A DNA stretch of 64,000 nucleotides. It comes from Paragonimus skrjabini miyazakii (lineage: Eukaryota; Platyhelminthes; Trematoda; Plagiorchiida; Troglotrematidae). The notes under the pieces were generated by a model. That model was not told where the DNA came from and did no database searches. It saw nothing but the letters and a program-made list of their open reading frames with translations. Position 1 is the stretch's first letter. Each line of letters opens with the position of its first letter. The DNA is taken from NCBI GenBank assembly GCA_014338405.1, contig JTDE01002089.1, positions 14,993 to 78,992 on the forward strand. Reading direction: 5' to 3'. Positions 34,143 through 47,800 of this stretch are shown one piece after another. A program made the position numbers and the translations under genes.

Positions 34143-34964
34143 ATTTGGTAGAATTTGTTAAGAGTGATCGATATTGCATTTGACACCCTTAGTGGTGTGA
34201 TGAACGTCCCAATCACTGTTCCCTTGATCTCAAAATGGGCATCACCAAACTATCACATGTAAATGTTTAGACTAAGTGCTTTTTGTGTAATTCCGGTGTC
34301 CGAAATGTTCTTACACTCATTTAATTAATTGTCAGAAATTCTGCTTGTGGTCACATGTTTACAGCAACGCACATTCGTCGTACACACCAAATGAGGTAAA
34401 AATTACACACTCCAATTAACATGTGCACTTTTGAATTCTGTCTGCAGGGTAGAATCACGTGACAGACCCCAAAATAACTGTATTATTTCGATACTTTTGG
34501 TGTGTTGCACACACAACTGTGCAGCACCTCACTATTTTGTCAGGTGATGGGTTTGGGAAAGTTTGGCAACTGTTGGGATCAATGTTCTGTTAACCAAAGT
34601 TTTGTGGTCAAATTAATCCAACTGAAGAATGAGGCCAAATCCACCAGATGTACGTGAAAGTAACTAAAAAGAAAATAACATGATTACAATGAAAATCAGT
34701 TCACTGAGATTATGATGTTTCAGGTGCGCAAAACAAAACGTAAAGAACTGAACTTAGAGGATGTCTTTTTGCCAGTCTATGGAACTATGGTTTCGAGTTA
34801 GAATGCAACGGTAGAATTCTCCGAGAAACTCGTGTCTGAAAATCCTCCGCATGAAAACGTGCATTTTGATCAATTACGCTAAGATTTATTTGTCGTCTTT
34901 GCATTCACACAGGCTTCTCAACCATTTACCACGAGTGTCCATCTGGTTACGGCTGTTCAATCAT
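34143..34964. other. No recognised gene
   Basis: Nothing recognised. Confidence 0.3.
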
Positions 34965-35110
34965 TAATGTCTGTCACGAGCCGGACCTGTACCCCGGTCC
35001 GCTTTCTCATTAGACAGCCGTCTTAACAGGTGCGCCACTGACACCAAACTAGGTGTGACCGAATTGTTCAATATGAATAGCAATCATACTAGCTTTGCAA
35101 ATGCCTGAAA
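34965..35110 (-). mobile_element. tRNA-derived SINE-like repeat, family 1, partial
   Basis: Minus-strand tRNA-like head only: caggtgcgccactgacaccaaactaggtgtgaccgaatt parallels the head of the copy at 24921. The tail is missing. Blocks have drifted. Confidence 0.55.
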
Positions 35111-37849
35111 GTTCTACCAAAAGGCAAAACCGACGCTAGTTATTGCTTGTATTGAAGTCATATCGACTAAATCCCATATCACACATCAGTAAAACTTCAC
35201 ATTGCCAAATTAGCTTCTAATGACTTGTGATGTCAGTTTGGTTGAATATACAGGGGTTCGAATGACTCCATTCGAAATTGACAAATCGTTGTTTGGTCAA
35301 CTGGAACCTCATGGAAAACTCATCACCATAGCTCTAATGCGTTTGTCCGCGCAAGTGCCTTAATTATCTTGTCGAACCCGCCATGTGTGTAATCATATCA
35401 GTTACCTCTAAGATGTCATGTCTAGAATGTACTGTGTCCCGACATCGGTGCTCACTTGACCTATATTTCGAAAACTAATATGAACTGTAAAAACAGTTAC
35501 GTTTATTCAATTAACGTATGGCACAACGTCTGACAAGAACTACTCGATTTATCACCTGGCAGAGTCACTGGACATAGCGCCTTAAAGTTAACGTCCAACA
35601 TGATTAACGATTCTAACTCTGTCAGTAACCTGACTGGTGTTACCAATTACACATGACCTATTTCATGGTTTGGCATGGCTCTTGGCTATGAACACTGTCA
35701 CAACAACTACTCAGATTTCGTTACACACTTCTACGTGACGCGTCACTGTTGCACAGCATGTTGAACAACACATTCTACCTTGACACCGCTACACAAATTA
35801 TACAATACACAGCCCTGCGGCAAACATCTTTGACTTCACAACTAGTGAAACTTCATCGAGGAAACGAGTTACTAACTAAGGACCACTCTCATATCACCCC
35901 ATCCCTCCGTCATACCCTACAAGGTGTTACAATCATTTCTACTGCTTTGCCCGGGTTTTGATAAGTTCAGACATTTTCTTATGTCTTTTGTGCACTGCCA
36001 TTTATATATCATATGTATTTTCATTAACGTTATTCACCTTCTGATCATATATACTTTTTGTGGCAAAAAGTATGTCTACCAGAGAGATCATTAATTATAA
36101 TTAACAGTACAATTACTAGTTTGGAAGATGATCGGACGACATGAGCGTTGCTCATTAGTGAATATGGCTGAATACTACGAAATGATAATTTGGCTGACCT
36201 TAATGGGATGGTGATATACACGAACGATAGGTCTGTACAAGAATTAGAATCGAATCATCTGTTTCATTTCAAAGAAACCGGCCCAAAATCCCGCCTGAAT
36301 GAAAAAACTGTGACCGCCTGTGTTCCAGATGGATCATCTAACACTCTGGTTATCGTTAAAAAGACTAAACAGTTTTACTGAGTGTTTTCACTCATCTAAG
36401 ACTGTACAACTACAAATTTGTGGATAGTTCACCGCTTTAAATAATCTGGATGTGACCATATTCACATGAAGTCAATGGTTACTGATAGAGTTTATGCTAC
36501 TACGAATGGTCATCAGCAAATTTGAACGAATGTACTTGACACAAGTGGGCGCAAACGGCGTACACGTCTTGTATAAGAATAGTTTAAAAGCGGTATCTAA
36601 GTTTTCGGATCTTTGAGGTTCATACCTTGGGATTAAAATCTAGTGCAACTCCATCTATGATTTATATCCACGCGCAAAGCAAGCCGGTTGTGATCAACCT
36701 AAGAGGTGGGATAAACAGAAAGTAATCACAGCTTATTCCGTGCTTATCAAACCATATCGCGTCGTTTCTAGGTTTATTGTTACGCAAAGTTTAACTTGTT
36801 TCGTGCATTACTGTATAGTCGTATAAGTTATCGACGATATATGTTACTTCTCGGTCTTGTAGCCTCACTCTTGAGTTGTATTACTCCAGTTTAGACCGAA
36901 GTCGATTGTAGTGGCTAACAAACTACAAGCGCACTTCAAATAAATTTTAAGCAATTAGAAAACATCTTTTGATCACTCGCTTAATCAGCTTGATTCATGC
37001 ATTTTTGTGAGGCGGATCGCTCTCGGTTTATTATAGTAACAGAACTTACACCAGTACTTGATCCTTGCTGTTTCGACCGAAATTGTTTGTGATTTCACTA
37101 CGCTTGACCTTGTTCGTTTGTACACTGATTGATGAAGACGCACGGAGTGGCTTGTACTCCTCACAAAATACGCTCTTGAGTTTCACCACCGAGATTTATA
37201 TTTGGGAGCAAATGTGACGTAAAATGGATAGGATGCCTTTTGTTGACTGTTAGCTGTCCTTCATGAGAATGTAGGTGCTGTTGGAACGTATGTATCTCAT
37301 GTTACCCTACCTTTGGGCTAAGTAGTCTAAGATGGTTCTCACAAATGGTAGTCAAGGTCACACATCTTTCCCGCGATGGACTTCGACCTACTAGAATGCT
37401 CATGAAACAATATCAGATAACCCATAAACAACTGAGGTACTTATACCTGATATGTAGAGCTTCAAGAATTCCTATAACTGAAACACATGTCTCCTTGATT
37501 GAGGTGTGAGCAATTGTACGAACAACAACAGAGACATAACAAAAGAAGATGACTGATGTTTCCTTTTATTGGTTACGGTAAAGCCTTTTGCAAGCACTTC
37601 CAACGTTGTCTCCATTTAATCCATCTCTAAGGGCGTTCAAAATCAGAATAGAAAAAACTCATGAAACAGAAATGCGTGTCAGACACCTGAGCCATGTTAT
37701 TTGGCTAAGGGAAAATCCCAAGCCTCAGAAACACAGTGAACGTCTATTCTAATATTTCACAGGGTTGCTAGTCCAGATGATAGATTGTTGTAACGGGACA
37801 ATGCACCGTTATAAGTCACGGGAATTTTAGGGAATTTTTGATATAGTAG
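35111..37849. other. No recognised gene
   Basis: Short frames (plus 35749-35961, plus 36190-36381) lack recognisable motifs. Confidence 0.35.
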
Positions 37850-38041
37850 AGAAGTCGGCTATTATCTTGGCTACGCCGATTACCAAATCTCAGTCATATT
37901 GTACCCATTTGTAATTGGTTTATTGAAAAAGATGGTCGTCTTGTTGCAAGCTTATTCCAAGTGGGACAGGTAACAACTGATGCATTGAATGAACTGCTCC
38001 AGTATTACATTGAAGATGTTGTGAAAAACATGAGTGAGTAA
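37850..38041 (+). other. Possible terminal exon, unknown protein
   Basis: An open stretch of 63 codons to TAA (38039-38041). An acceptor-like accaaatctcag ends at 37893. The likely coding part reads HIVPICNWFIEKDGRLVASL, then FQVGQVTTDALNELLQYY, and ends IEDVVKNMSE. The amphipathic, charged pattern looks like the C-terminus of a real protein rather than a random frame, but I cannot name the family. Confidence 0.33.
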
Positions 38042-38954
38042 CAGAGATCAATATCAACTCTCGAAGTGCGGTGACAAAAGACAACGAAGAAAACGAGTTT
38101 TACTTTTAAATATGAACATGCCGATTGTCAGTATTACACGTCCACATTTAAATCCTTTTTTGGTGCCAGTTATCTGTTTGCGGACCCATAGCAAGCCTGA
38201 AGCAAAGGCAAATATATAGACACACTTTTGGAACTAAAACATCAATAGTTACACGCATCATTAACATGGAGCCTCAGAATTTGCTAGTTTTAAGCTCTAC
38301 TCTTGGCCAGGGACAATAAATCAATCTCAGGACTAGTGGATGCCCACATATGGTATTGTCTCATTAAAACCAAACTTGCAGTACCGCAGCAGGCGCTTAT
38401 GACGGTAGAGAAATGTGAATAAATCAAACTGCCTTTTTTTAAAGAAAAAACAGATGGAACATACGGGTTGTTGGAGCAATAAATGGCCTCTCTCTTTTGA
38501 CCAACAAATGTTGACAGATAACCAAGGCGATAGGTAGTCAATCAACAGGTTAGAATAGGCTGCGAAATGCGGGGAAATGTCATATCCGGTTAATATGTAC
38601 GCTTCAGTAACTTCACACTAATCCAAACGCACACCGGTTGATATACTGTTTGCAAGAGCATGCCAAGACTGTACAGCGGACGGTCTTGTTAACGAACTAG
38701 ACGCGACCAGTTCCGCTTAACAGTTATGTGGTTACCCCCAAAAATTTCATAAAAAGACACAGTAGACATAGTCTTCTATCCGCGGAGATGGTCACTGTGG
38801 AAAACTAAGGATGATCACATTGTGCATCATGCAACACAATGTTCAATAAATTTGAATGAACAATAATTGAACACTGCTTAATTCCGCGCAAATGTTGGAA
38901 TCCACAGGTCATCAGTGTCTTCTGTCAGAGGAGACCAGTTTGCTGTTGCCACTC
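38042..38954. other. No recognised gene
   Basis: Nothing recognised. Confidence 0.3.
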
Positions 38955-39130
38955 CATACTGTTTTTAGCAAGTTATAGATAGATGTGAAGAACATTATCT
39001 AGGCAAAACCGACAAGTGCTTGAACTTCAGAGTGAAAGGATATTCACCTAAATGGATGCGGAGATCCGGAGAACGGCGATGTTCCTACCAGTTTTTTTAG
39101 TTACTAAACACATTCTGGTCACGCTATAAA
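38955..39130 (+). mobile_element. Penelope-like GIY-YIG fragment
   Basis: The frame reads CEEHYLGKTDKCLNFRVKGY followed by SPKWM, aligning with CGQSYIGRTDRCWNCRMKEH and LPK of the copy at 26440-27095. Y-L-G-K-T replaces Y-I-G-R-T. Only the endonuclease core is present; flanks are unrecognisable. Confidence 0.6.
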
Positions 39131-41613
39131 TATAGCTCGTGCATCTAAAGTTCTGTCAATTCAATCTAAGGTTCTTATGATTTGCTAAAGTGGACACATG
39201 CAGTAGACTTATGGTAATTTTGTGAGCTCCAAAACAATTGTTCTTGAACCCCACCCTGGCTTTGGTGATCTATAGTAACTCTCTGACTGATTATCTATCT
39301 CCTTAATCGAATTCATTTTATTTTACTTTGATCACGCTACATGTTTCTTCGCGTTGTAATCGTTCTGTTCAAGTCAAGGTGATTTCCTGGTCCGTGGTGG
39401 ATGACATGATGTTTATAGATGGCTGTGCATTTGATCTGCGGCTTTATTACCGCTTACAATCCACGATGTACTGCGTTGCGTGGGGAAGTGGTTAGATTTA
39501 TTACAGCGTGAATGGCATTCGTTAACGCAAGCATTTACACACGTGTGGCTGGAAACCAACGTGAGTTATCTTGAACCCTCTGTGGTTTACAAACAGAAGA
39601 TCAACCAGTAAGACAACGCCAAATTACATCAGAAGACGCAATTGTCATACAAGTTATGGATACGTTTGTTCATCTGTCACCTTTATGATTGCGTAAATGC
39701 TGAGGTATTCACTCCGTTTGAATTGCGTTCTAGAAAGTAATCGTAGGATTGTCTGGTCTACTGGATATGACCTTTAGCTCTTAGTAAAATGACTACTAGT
39801 TCATTTCTCATTCAGACCATACACCTCACTCGATATTTTTTGACCAACAAATATCGGAATGTGGTTATCTTCCATATCAACCTAACTATGATCGTTAAAC
39901 GACATTGGTCTGAAAATTTTCGTGAATCCGTCTACTCTTCAGTACAGTAGTGCAGATTTAAAGATGTATCGTAGTAAAACACAAAGCCACTTTTATCTAC
40001 GGTCCACTAGCAGAAGCTGGTATTTCTACAGTTTCGCTTCAAAATTTCAGTGCATTAATTCGTAGTACCCCTCAAAAGTGAATCAGGTTGAGTTGATCAT
40101 TCGATTGTGTTCTTCAAATAATTCTCAATGATGTCACGTAAACGCGACTTCTAAAATTCATTTCCGATGAGGTTTAGATAAGGACTCGAGGCTAGCCAAT
40201 CTAGCACGTGTAAACTTGTATGGCATGAGACGTGCGGCGTGTGTATTGATGCTGTAATATATTACTCCTCCAGTCGAATGTGTTGATGCTGAGTTGAGCA
40301 ATTCATACATTTATCCGCTTCATTCACTTGTTCCAAACAAGTTCCAAACCATCACCGATGATCTTTCACTGATTTTCTCATCAAACCGCACCTATACCTC
40401 TCGTTTAGTGGAAGCAAATGGCGTCAAATTGTTTATCGTTACCACAGTTCACATTCCCATTGCAATTTCTACAAAACTTGATGGCACCTAGTAAACAATT
40501 GGATTTTAATTGTGAAAAGTATCATTGCATTTGGTGTAACCGAAGTGCTCTGTTTTTATGACGTTTTAATTAAACTTAAACACCGTCCTTCCGTGCTGTT
40601 GTTTTCATGTAGAGAGAGTCCATTCAAAGGAGAAGCTACATTCGTAGAAAAATTAACATGCGATCCTTTTCCTGTCCACTAAGTGATATTTCTCGTGGAA
40701 CTAGAACTATTCATCGTTCATGGACTGTTTCCTTTTGAGACCGAGTTACTTGCTCGTCCACCTCTTGATTACTGATTTGGCTGGGCTGCCCTGGTACCCT
40801 GGAATGTGTGTGCTCCTTGGCTGACACGTGCACAAGTTACGTTTTTCCAACGCTTACATGGTTGAGTTATATCAGCGATGTACACCCAGAGGCGTTGCGT
40901 TGCTGTAGTTTTGCTTGTAGGTTGTTCATTAACTCACTGAGAATCAACAAGTATCAGGCAATGTTTCGCCGAAAAATAAGGGTTCTAGTAGGTTGTTCGT
41001 AAATTGTTGAACGGTCACAGATTTAGCGCTGAATGCATCTACCCGTTAGTTGTAAGAGGATCAAAACCAGTGACGGAATGTCTGTCTCAGCTTGGAATTT
41101 GTGAACTATTTAAATTGCGACCTCTAGATTAGTTTCGTCGGCCCCAATTCTCTCCATCCGTTACCGGTGACCATTATAGTCCCTAGTGATTTTCTACCTA
41201 TTCACTGTGAACAAAAGCAGGTTTGCATACGTTGCGACTGCAAGTTAAATTAGTGTATGCTAACGAAATATTGGCACTTGAACAACTCGTTCGATTTTCA
41301 ACAAAGCCAAAAGTGTGCGCCCTATCAGTTACCTAACCCCTATAGATAGACCACCTGATCACGGAAGCTTAGGGATTTTCAAATTCTCATCTTATTTGAT
41401 GGCTGGGGGGATATCTGGCAGAACACTTCCGCTCGCACCTCCAATTAATCGTACAAAATCGAACATGTATGTTCGTCTAGTTTCTCTTCCTCGCAGTGCA
41501 GATGCCTTGCTGATCAGTATAGTTAATCGATATGCATTCTTAGGCTGTTGTGCGAATTATGTAGGCCCGTCTCTTTGAAATCTGTCACCTCTGTCAACGG
41601 GGGTGAAGGAACA
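39131..41613. other. No recognised gene upstream of myophilin
   Basis: Short plus frames (40294-40491, 40808-41002, 41315-41578) show no recognisable motif. The last part presumably holds the upstream regulatory region of myophilin. Confidence 0.35.
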
Positions 41614-41630
41614 CCAATCATATTGATTGG
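41614..41630. promoter_or_regulatory. Palindromic double CCAAT motif upstream of myophilin
   Basis: ccaatca-tat-tgattgg is a perfect 7-3-7 inverted repeat holding one CCAAT box on each strand. It lies 190 bases before the myophilin ATG. A TATA-like tttaaaaa lies near 41725 and a CA/CG-rich stretch at 41660-41700. An NF-Y-type site is plausible; no experimental support. Confidence 0.4.
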
Positions 41631-41731
41631 TCACATTGTTTTAGTGGGATAAACTGCGCCCACACGCACACAGGTTCCACATGCACGCACGCACAGACTG
41701 CCCACGCACTCAGTTTCAAGGCTGTTTAAAA

Positions 41732-41746
41732 ATGAAGGACAAATAG
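41732..41746 (+). other. Possible short upstream ORF before myophilin
   Basis: ATG AAG GAC AAA TAG lies 74 bases before the myophilin start. It matters only if transcription begins upstream of it. An AG after tttac at 41769-41770 could be an alternative 5' acceptor, for example for spliced-leader addition, known in flukes. Speculative. Confidence 0.2.
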
Positions 41747-41819
41747 GTAAGGCATACAAGAAGTTTACAGTTGCCAACGCGACGTTTGACAGGCCTCGAA
41801 TTTTGTGGCTACCTTCGAA

Positions 41820-41870
41820 ATGGCTAATCAACCACTCGCAAGTGGATTGAGCGCTCAAGTCAAGAAGAAG
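41820..41870 (+). CDS. Myophilin coding exon 1
   Basis: Codes for MANQPLASGLSAQVKKK and ends before the donor GTAAGC. Phase 0. Confidence 0.92.
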
Positions 41871-44800
41871 GTAAGCTTGAAGTAATTTGATCAATATTAA
41901 GAGAATTGGTCGGTTTGTGTACGCTTTACTTTGATGTTCAATCTAACGCTTTCACCTATCACNNNNNNNNNNNNNNNNNNNNNNNNNNNNNNNNNNNNNN
42001 NNNNNNNNNNNNNNNNNNNNNNNNNNNNNNNNNNNNNNNNNNNNNNNNNNNNNNNNNNNNNNGAAATGGCTAATCAACCACTCGCAAGTGGATTGAGCGC
42101 TCAAGTCAAGAAGAAGGTAAGCTTGAAGTAATTTGATCAATATTAAGAGAATTGGTCAGTTTGTGTACGCTTTACTTTGTTGTTCAATCTAACGCTTTCA
42201 CTTATCACCATGGTAGCATGCATACACCATAGTAAGAACTTTCTAGTACGCCCAGATTACTTTATTTAAATGACTAAAATAGATTGGAATCGAGCGGCAC
42301 TTTCTTTATATTTCCTTTCTGTTTTGTTTAAATTAGCAACTAACCAGAATGAGGAAACTGTGGCCATAAATAGTGGGCGATTAACCGCCCTAAATGAACA
42401 ATACCGTGTTATTCAGTCAAGTTGTTCTCACCAGGATAATAATATCTGTGATAAACAAAGGTTGTTTATAGATAACAAGAGCTGATTTCTGTGCACGGCA
42501 AATTTGATATAACTTTAATTCGATTAACTACCGACTGGTCTTTCTGTCGTAGCATCACCTTTTATATCATACTGTTTTTACAACTATCTGTCATTTGCGT
42601 TTAGTTTCTGTGATTTCCAGCGATGTCAATAGTTAGAATGCACTATGTATGTTTGATTTTACCTGTTAATTTGATCAACTCAGCCTCTTCATGCCTAACT
42701 ACCGTGGGTCTGAAGAAATTATGACGAAATCGTGATTACAATCATAGAATATAAAACTGTAACCGATCTGTTCTGTTGATGGATAAGACTGATGAAGCAG
42801 TATGATTGTTTGAGTGGCCTACAGAAGGATACACAGAGTGACCATAAATTTTTCTGCTGTTTAGAATTTCGCAATCAATCAGATATTATGCTAACAAGAT
42901 TGGAATCGGATAAAATAGACTGGAACGAATTAGACAAGTGCCATACGGAATGAATATGACTTATGACCGTGATGAGAAGGAGGAAGAGGAAGCCGATGCT
43001 TATAATAATAGTAATAGTAATAATAATCTTGGTTCTTTGTGGCAGGGTTAAAAAAGGGTCAGAAAGTTATTTAATTGTTTACCTTTGTAAAATTATCACA
43101 CATAGTGTACACTGTTGGGCAAGGCAATCAATCTAGTGTGATCCTGATGAGTAGTAGGTGAGTTCGGTTGCTATAGGTTGAACATCAGTTGCAACTGGTT
43201 GCGGTATTCGAATTCTCAATGGCTTTTACTCAGTCTCGTTATACAATGAACACTATACTCGAGTGTGACTACTGTTAAGATTCGGCAGTAGTGCATATTT
43301 TTGGTACCACCTCGGTCTTGCCCACTATGAGGTCAATGAGATAGTGGCCAACACGATTGTCAAATAAAAGAATGTCCAGAGTTCTAGTCGCGGCCTCGGT
43401 GAAGAGATGCACTATTGATGAGCTCTAACAAGAAACTAGTTCTTTTTGGAAGGAGCCGACTAAAATGTCTATGGAAATGCGATAGTTGAGATCAAATGTG
43501 AGTAATTTCAGGTTCATATTATCAAATTTTTGACTAAAAGAATGTCGAATACAACGATCAGGCCTTTTGACTTCGTTCGGTTCACCGTAAGCGAGGACGT
43601 TTTTAATATCATCACGATCCTTATTAATTTCTTGTCAGGTTATGCTTTGCCGACATTCGGGTCAGTCATAATGAATTAACACTCAACAGCTATGCTTTAT
43701 TATACTAATCGTGGAGCTCGCCATAAATATTATTCTCACAATAAAAATCATAATACTTCGCGTCCGTTTAACTATGATCATTATCTCTGAACGTACTTAA
43801 GTCATGCTGCCCAAACATGGTCGTATCAGCAAGCATGACCGCTCACAGTTGGTCTTTGTTAGTGTTTCCCCTACTCTACTGCAAGCACGTTAGGTTTACA
43901 AAACTAACCGACTAGATGCGAGAGATGTAAGACCAGGTAGGACATCTGATGCGTTATCAATGGCATTTTTCATACAATAATGTATGGGCACTCTGGCATA
44001 TCACTTGCTCATTCATGAGATTATCCAGGTGATTTTTAGTTGAGAATTCATCAATTCTTCAGAGCTTCCAAAGGAACCTAATGTTATTCCGAAGCATTCA
44101 GTCCCTTCGACCAATTTGAATGAGCTAGGTTTGAAACCAGTTTTGTCAACTGTAAGTACACTATCCTATGCACTAAGCATCAGTTAACTGGTATATTGTG
44201 CTTTCTGTGTATGTGGCTACGAGAAATAATCAGAGGCTAAGTAGATATATGCGTTTCATTTACGAACTTCTGATTTTGTTTTGTTGTGTTCAGAGTTGAT
44301 CAGGACTTGTAAAATAAATTCATACATCATGTTTTCTCAACGCTCTTCTCTAATAATTAGATGTTTCAGGTTGTCATAACTAGAGCTTAAATGGTTACAT
44401 TTTAAGCCAGGAAGGACAAATGGAATCCAGTTTGGACAGTTCCTTCAGAAAGTATGCCCATGTCATTGACGAATACGACCTCGAGTTATCTACAACATAA
44501 CGCTGTACAAATTCTACATGATTTTTAAAACAAACCAAGTTCTTTGGACAAACCGAACGTCATAATACATGTAACTGAATTTCGTAGAGATTTCGTTTGC
44601 TTCTGTGGAGATTTAACAGCAATGACACTCTACTAAATGACCAACTCAGGTATAGTCCGAGAGCATTAATTATGTTTAGTTTTCTCAAAAAAGTGCGTTA
44701 CTCCATTCTTGTCAACATTATCTGCACTAGTTCTGTTGGTGTTGCTTGTATATTACCGTCTCATTTTGTAGGAATACAATGAAAAAAAGTTGGTGAAAAG

Positions 44801-47800
44801 TTTAGCAGATCTGATGGATCAAATGAGACCTAATTGTGCAAAATTAGGGCTTCGGTTGGATTCGAACCAACGACAGAAACATTGCCTAACATTGCTCACT
44901 ACTCAACGCCGACGTTGATGGATTTCAGTATGAAGTGTTGGAGAAAAACTTAACAAATCAGAGAACTTACACTGCAATTGAATAAGAAATATCAGTCAGG
45001 AAGCTGCAATTGTCTGTCTGCCCACCCTTTATGGTTCATATATAGTAAATTTAATTTGAAAATTAATTATTTAAACCAGTTACTGTCCCGCGTATATGAC
45101 TGTTTATAACTACTTCGGGAGTTTTCGTACGAAATAACACACCTTTTCTAGCACATTTAATCAGCTCCAGTTCCAGGCATCTCAGTGAACTTCCCTAGGA
45201 GATTTGCGATCGAATGCACGGTGATACAGAATAGAAGCCACGCAACAGTTATTCTAGTTTGATTATTACGCGTTGTTGTTGTTATAGATGGAGACCTGCT
45301 AAAATTATATTTTAAGGCCCTCTAGTTGTCATAAACAGACGTTGCGGCACATTTGTATGTTTAACAGCACAACACGAAGTAATCACGTATTTTTTGCGTG
45401 ACATTCATTCGACCATAAAAACGCGTTGGGAAACATTGTGTACTTCGAATCACGAATCGTCACGATCAAATTTGCCTTATTTGCTGCACTTCAGCGTGCA
45501 TAATATATTATAAATTTCCCACTGTTTTCTCTTATGTCAGCTTGAAGGCAAACGAGATCGTGATCAAGAAGCTTCTGCCTTGGACTGGATCGAAGCTGTT
45601 CTCGGAACGAAAGTTGACCGTTCCAAAGCCTATGAGGAGATTTTGAAAGATGGGGTAATTTTATGCAAGTGAGTTGTCATTTTAAAGGGAGGAGAAAACT
45701 TAACCCTGTAACTAATTGCTCTCATCCCCTATTCAGCTATCAGTTGACAAGCTAATGATAACTTGTGGGTGCTCAAAATTTTTGTTAGCTGATTTGCTGA
45801 CGAATTTTAACTGACCAAATATGCCATCGTTCCTTAGAAGTTTCTGGAAGAAGCATCATTTTTACATACTCTTCTTTTCTAGCGACTGCTACAAGAGTGC
45901 GATACTCTTTCTCCAAGGGACGATGGTACAGCCGATTTTTCGTCAACGGGTTTTGTATACCTTAATGGCTGAATTATAGGACTGCTACTAACTGTAACCT
46001 CTCCTAAGGTAGTCAGACCTATCATAATGGAATTTTGAATCTTGAGCATTTATTTTTGTATGTTCTCATCGTTTTTAACCGCTTCTAATAATCGTCAATC
46101 AACACCGGCTGTTCAGTTGGCTCTAGCAAGGCGAATGCACACAACCTAGTTTGCGGATTAAATTGAGGTGTACGTCCAAAAGCACATTGTTAATGCGTAT
46201 GCACGTATGATGGCGATACACCAACCAATAACCATAACAAGGATGATCACTAAAAATGTGACAACACGCCCCGAAAGTTTGCGAAATAGTTCCGAGTTGG
46301 CATGCCTTTAAAAATTCTCAAATCAACCTTTGGTTGATTCGTTTATTTCTAGTTTTATCAACTTTCTGATAGCGGTCCATCGATTGTCTAACGGACAGTC
46401 CGATTTTTGGCCGAAAATTGTTGGCACAAGGTACACACCATTAATGATCGTTATGCTGTCAACTTGTCTTTAGTAAAGGTAAAGTATAGATGGCATAAAT
46501 AAACCAAATCGTCACAAGTATGTAACGAGCACTTTGGAATAATCGTTTCTGAAGTTTCTTGAGATGCGTTGATGCTGTTTGTGACGATTCAGAATGAGCC
46601 TGTAGATATTACCTAATTACGCTCATTGGTAACCATTTGCTATGAACTCGGATGCTTCCCCGGACATGATGGCCCAACTACGAATGTGATTATTTAGTAG
46701 GCAGGCATTACGCGATCAAATATACGGGAGTGATTTTGATACCTTCAAAGAACAGTGAGCATTGAGAGGAAGGCGCCTATACTTAACCTCTGTTAGGGAA
46801 GGTGACTAGTCATGCAAAGGCCTGGCTAAAGCTACGCCTGGGACAACCACTCCAGTTACGCACAAGTTATGGATTCCAGTCGAAACCCCGAGGAAATCCC
46901 AGGACACAAAACTACCACGAAACTCGGGATCTGGCTGCCACAATACCAGATATGATTGCGACTGTCACTTGTACCCCGGCTTACCGAAACATCTTTTCAC
47001 AGTAAAAACAGTCGGCAGCTCATGCGTGAATACTAAGGCACAGAGCTCATTCTGTTAAAAAAATCAATCTTCACAAGCGTTGTCGACACGCCACAAAACT
47101 CAAAAAACCCCTTTTACAGTCATTATTGTTGAACCGAACACATGGACCGGACGTTTATCAGGCACATGGCTACATTTATGCTAGTGTTGTGGAAGAGTGT
47201 ATCGCCTGTTCATCGGCTGTTTAACGTTTTGATCGATTAGAAACTATCGAAAAACGGCTGCAATATCTGGATCATGTCTCAGGACAGAAATGTCTCTTTA
47301 CTGTTGAATTTAACAGTTCGTTACAGCAACAGTCGTGGTGGGTGAACACGATTGATATACCCCACTGCTTCATACGGCACATTCTTAACTTCATCTTTTC
47401 GGATATACGGCCTATAGGTTCGTTGACGTTGACGGGACCGTTAACGTTCACTTGACTAGAGGTGCTGACGGGACCGGAGTAGCTCGCCCTATCATGCTTT
47501 GGGCGGATGTGCTCATCACGCAAATTGCAAGTTATCTTTCTTATCCAAGCATGGGTTCCTAATAACCGTCTCCGTGAAACATGAATGTGAGGGGCTCAAT
47601 ATGTGCAAGTAGAGGAACTTTATTTGACAATAACTAAGAAAGCGATTTTTGTTGTTATATGTGCTACTTGATGCATGGCCGACTCAACCACTCAAGGCTC
47701 CATTTCTGGTAACATCAGCGTTACGGCGAACCCCTAGTCTATTGTGTAGAAGAATTGGATTAGGCAAACGCATCGATACGAAGTCGACCAGCGATTCGTA

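Noticed and set aside
41931..42140. Frames across the 100-N gap
   Set aside because: Created by Ns between the two copies of exon 1.
47272..47523. Minus-strand 83-codon frame
   Set aside because: Opposes the stop-poor plus frame; no motif and no splice context.
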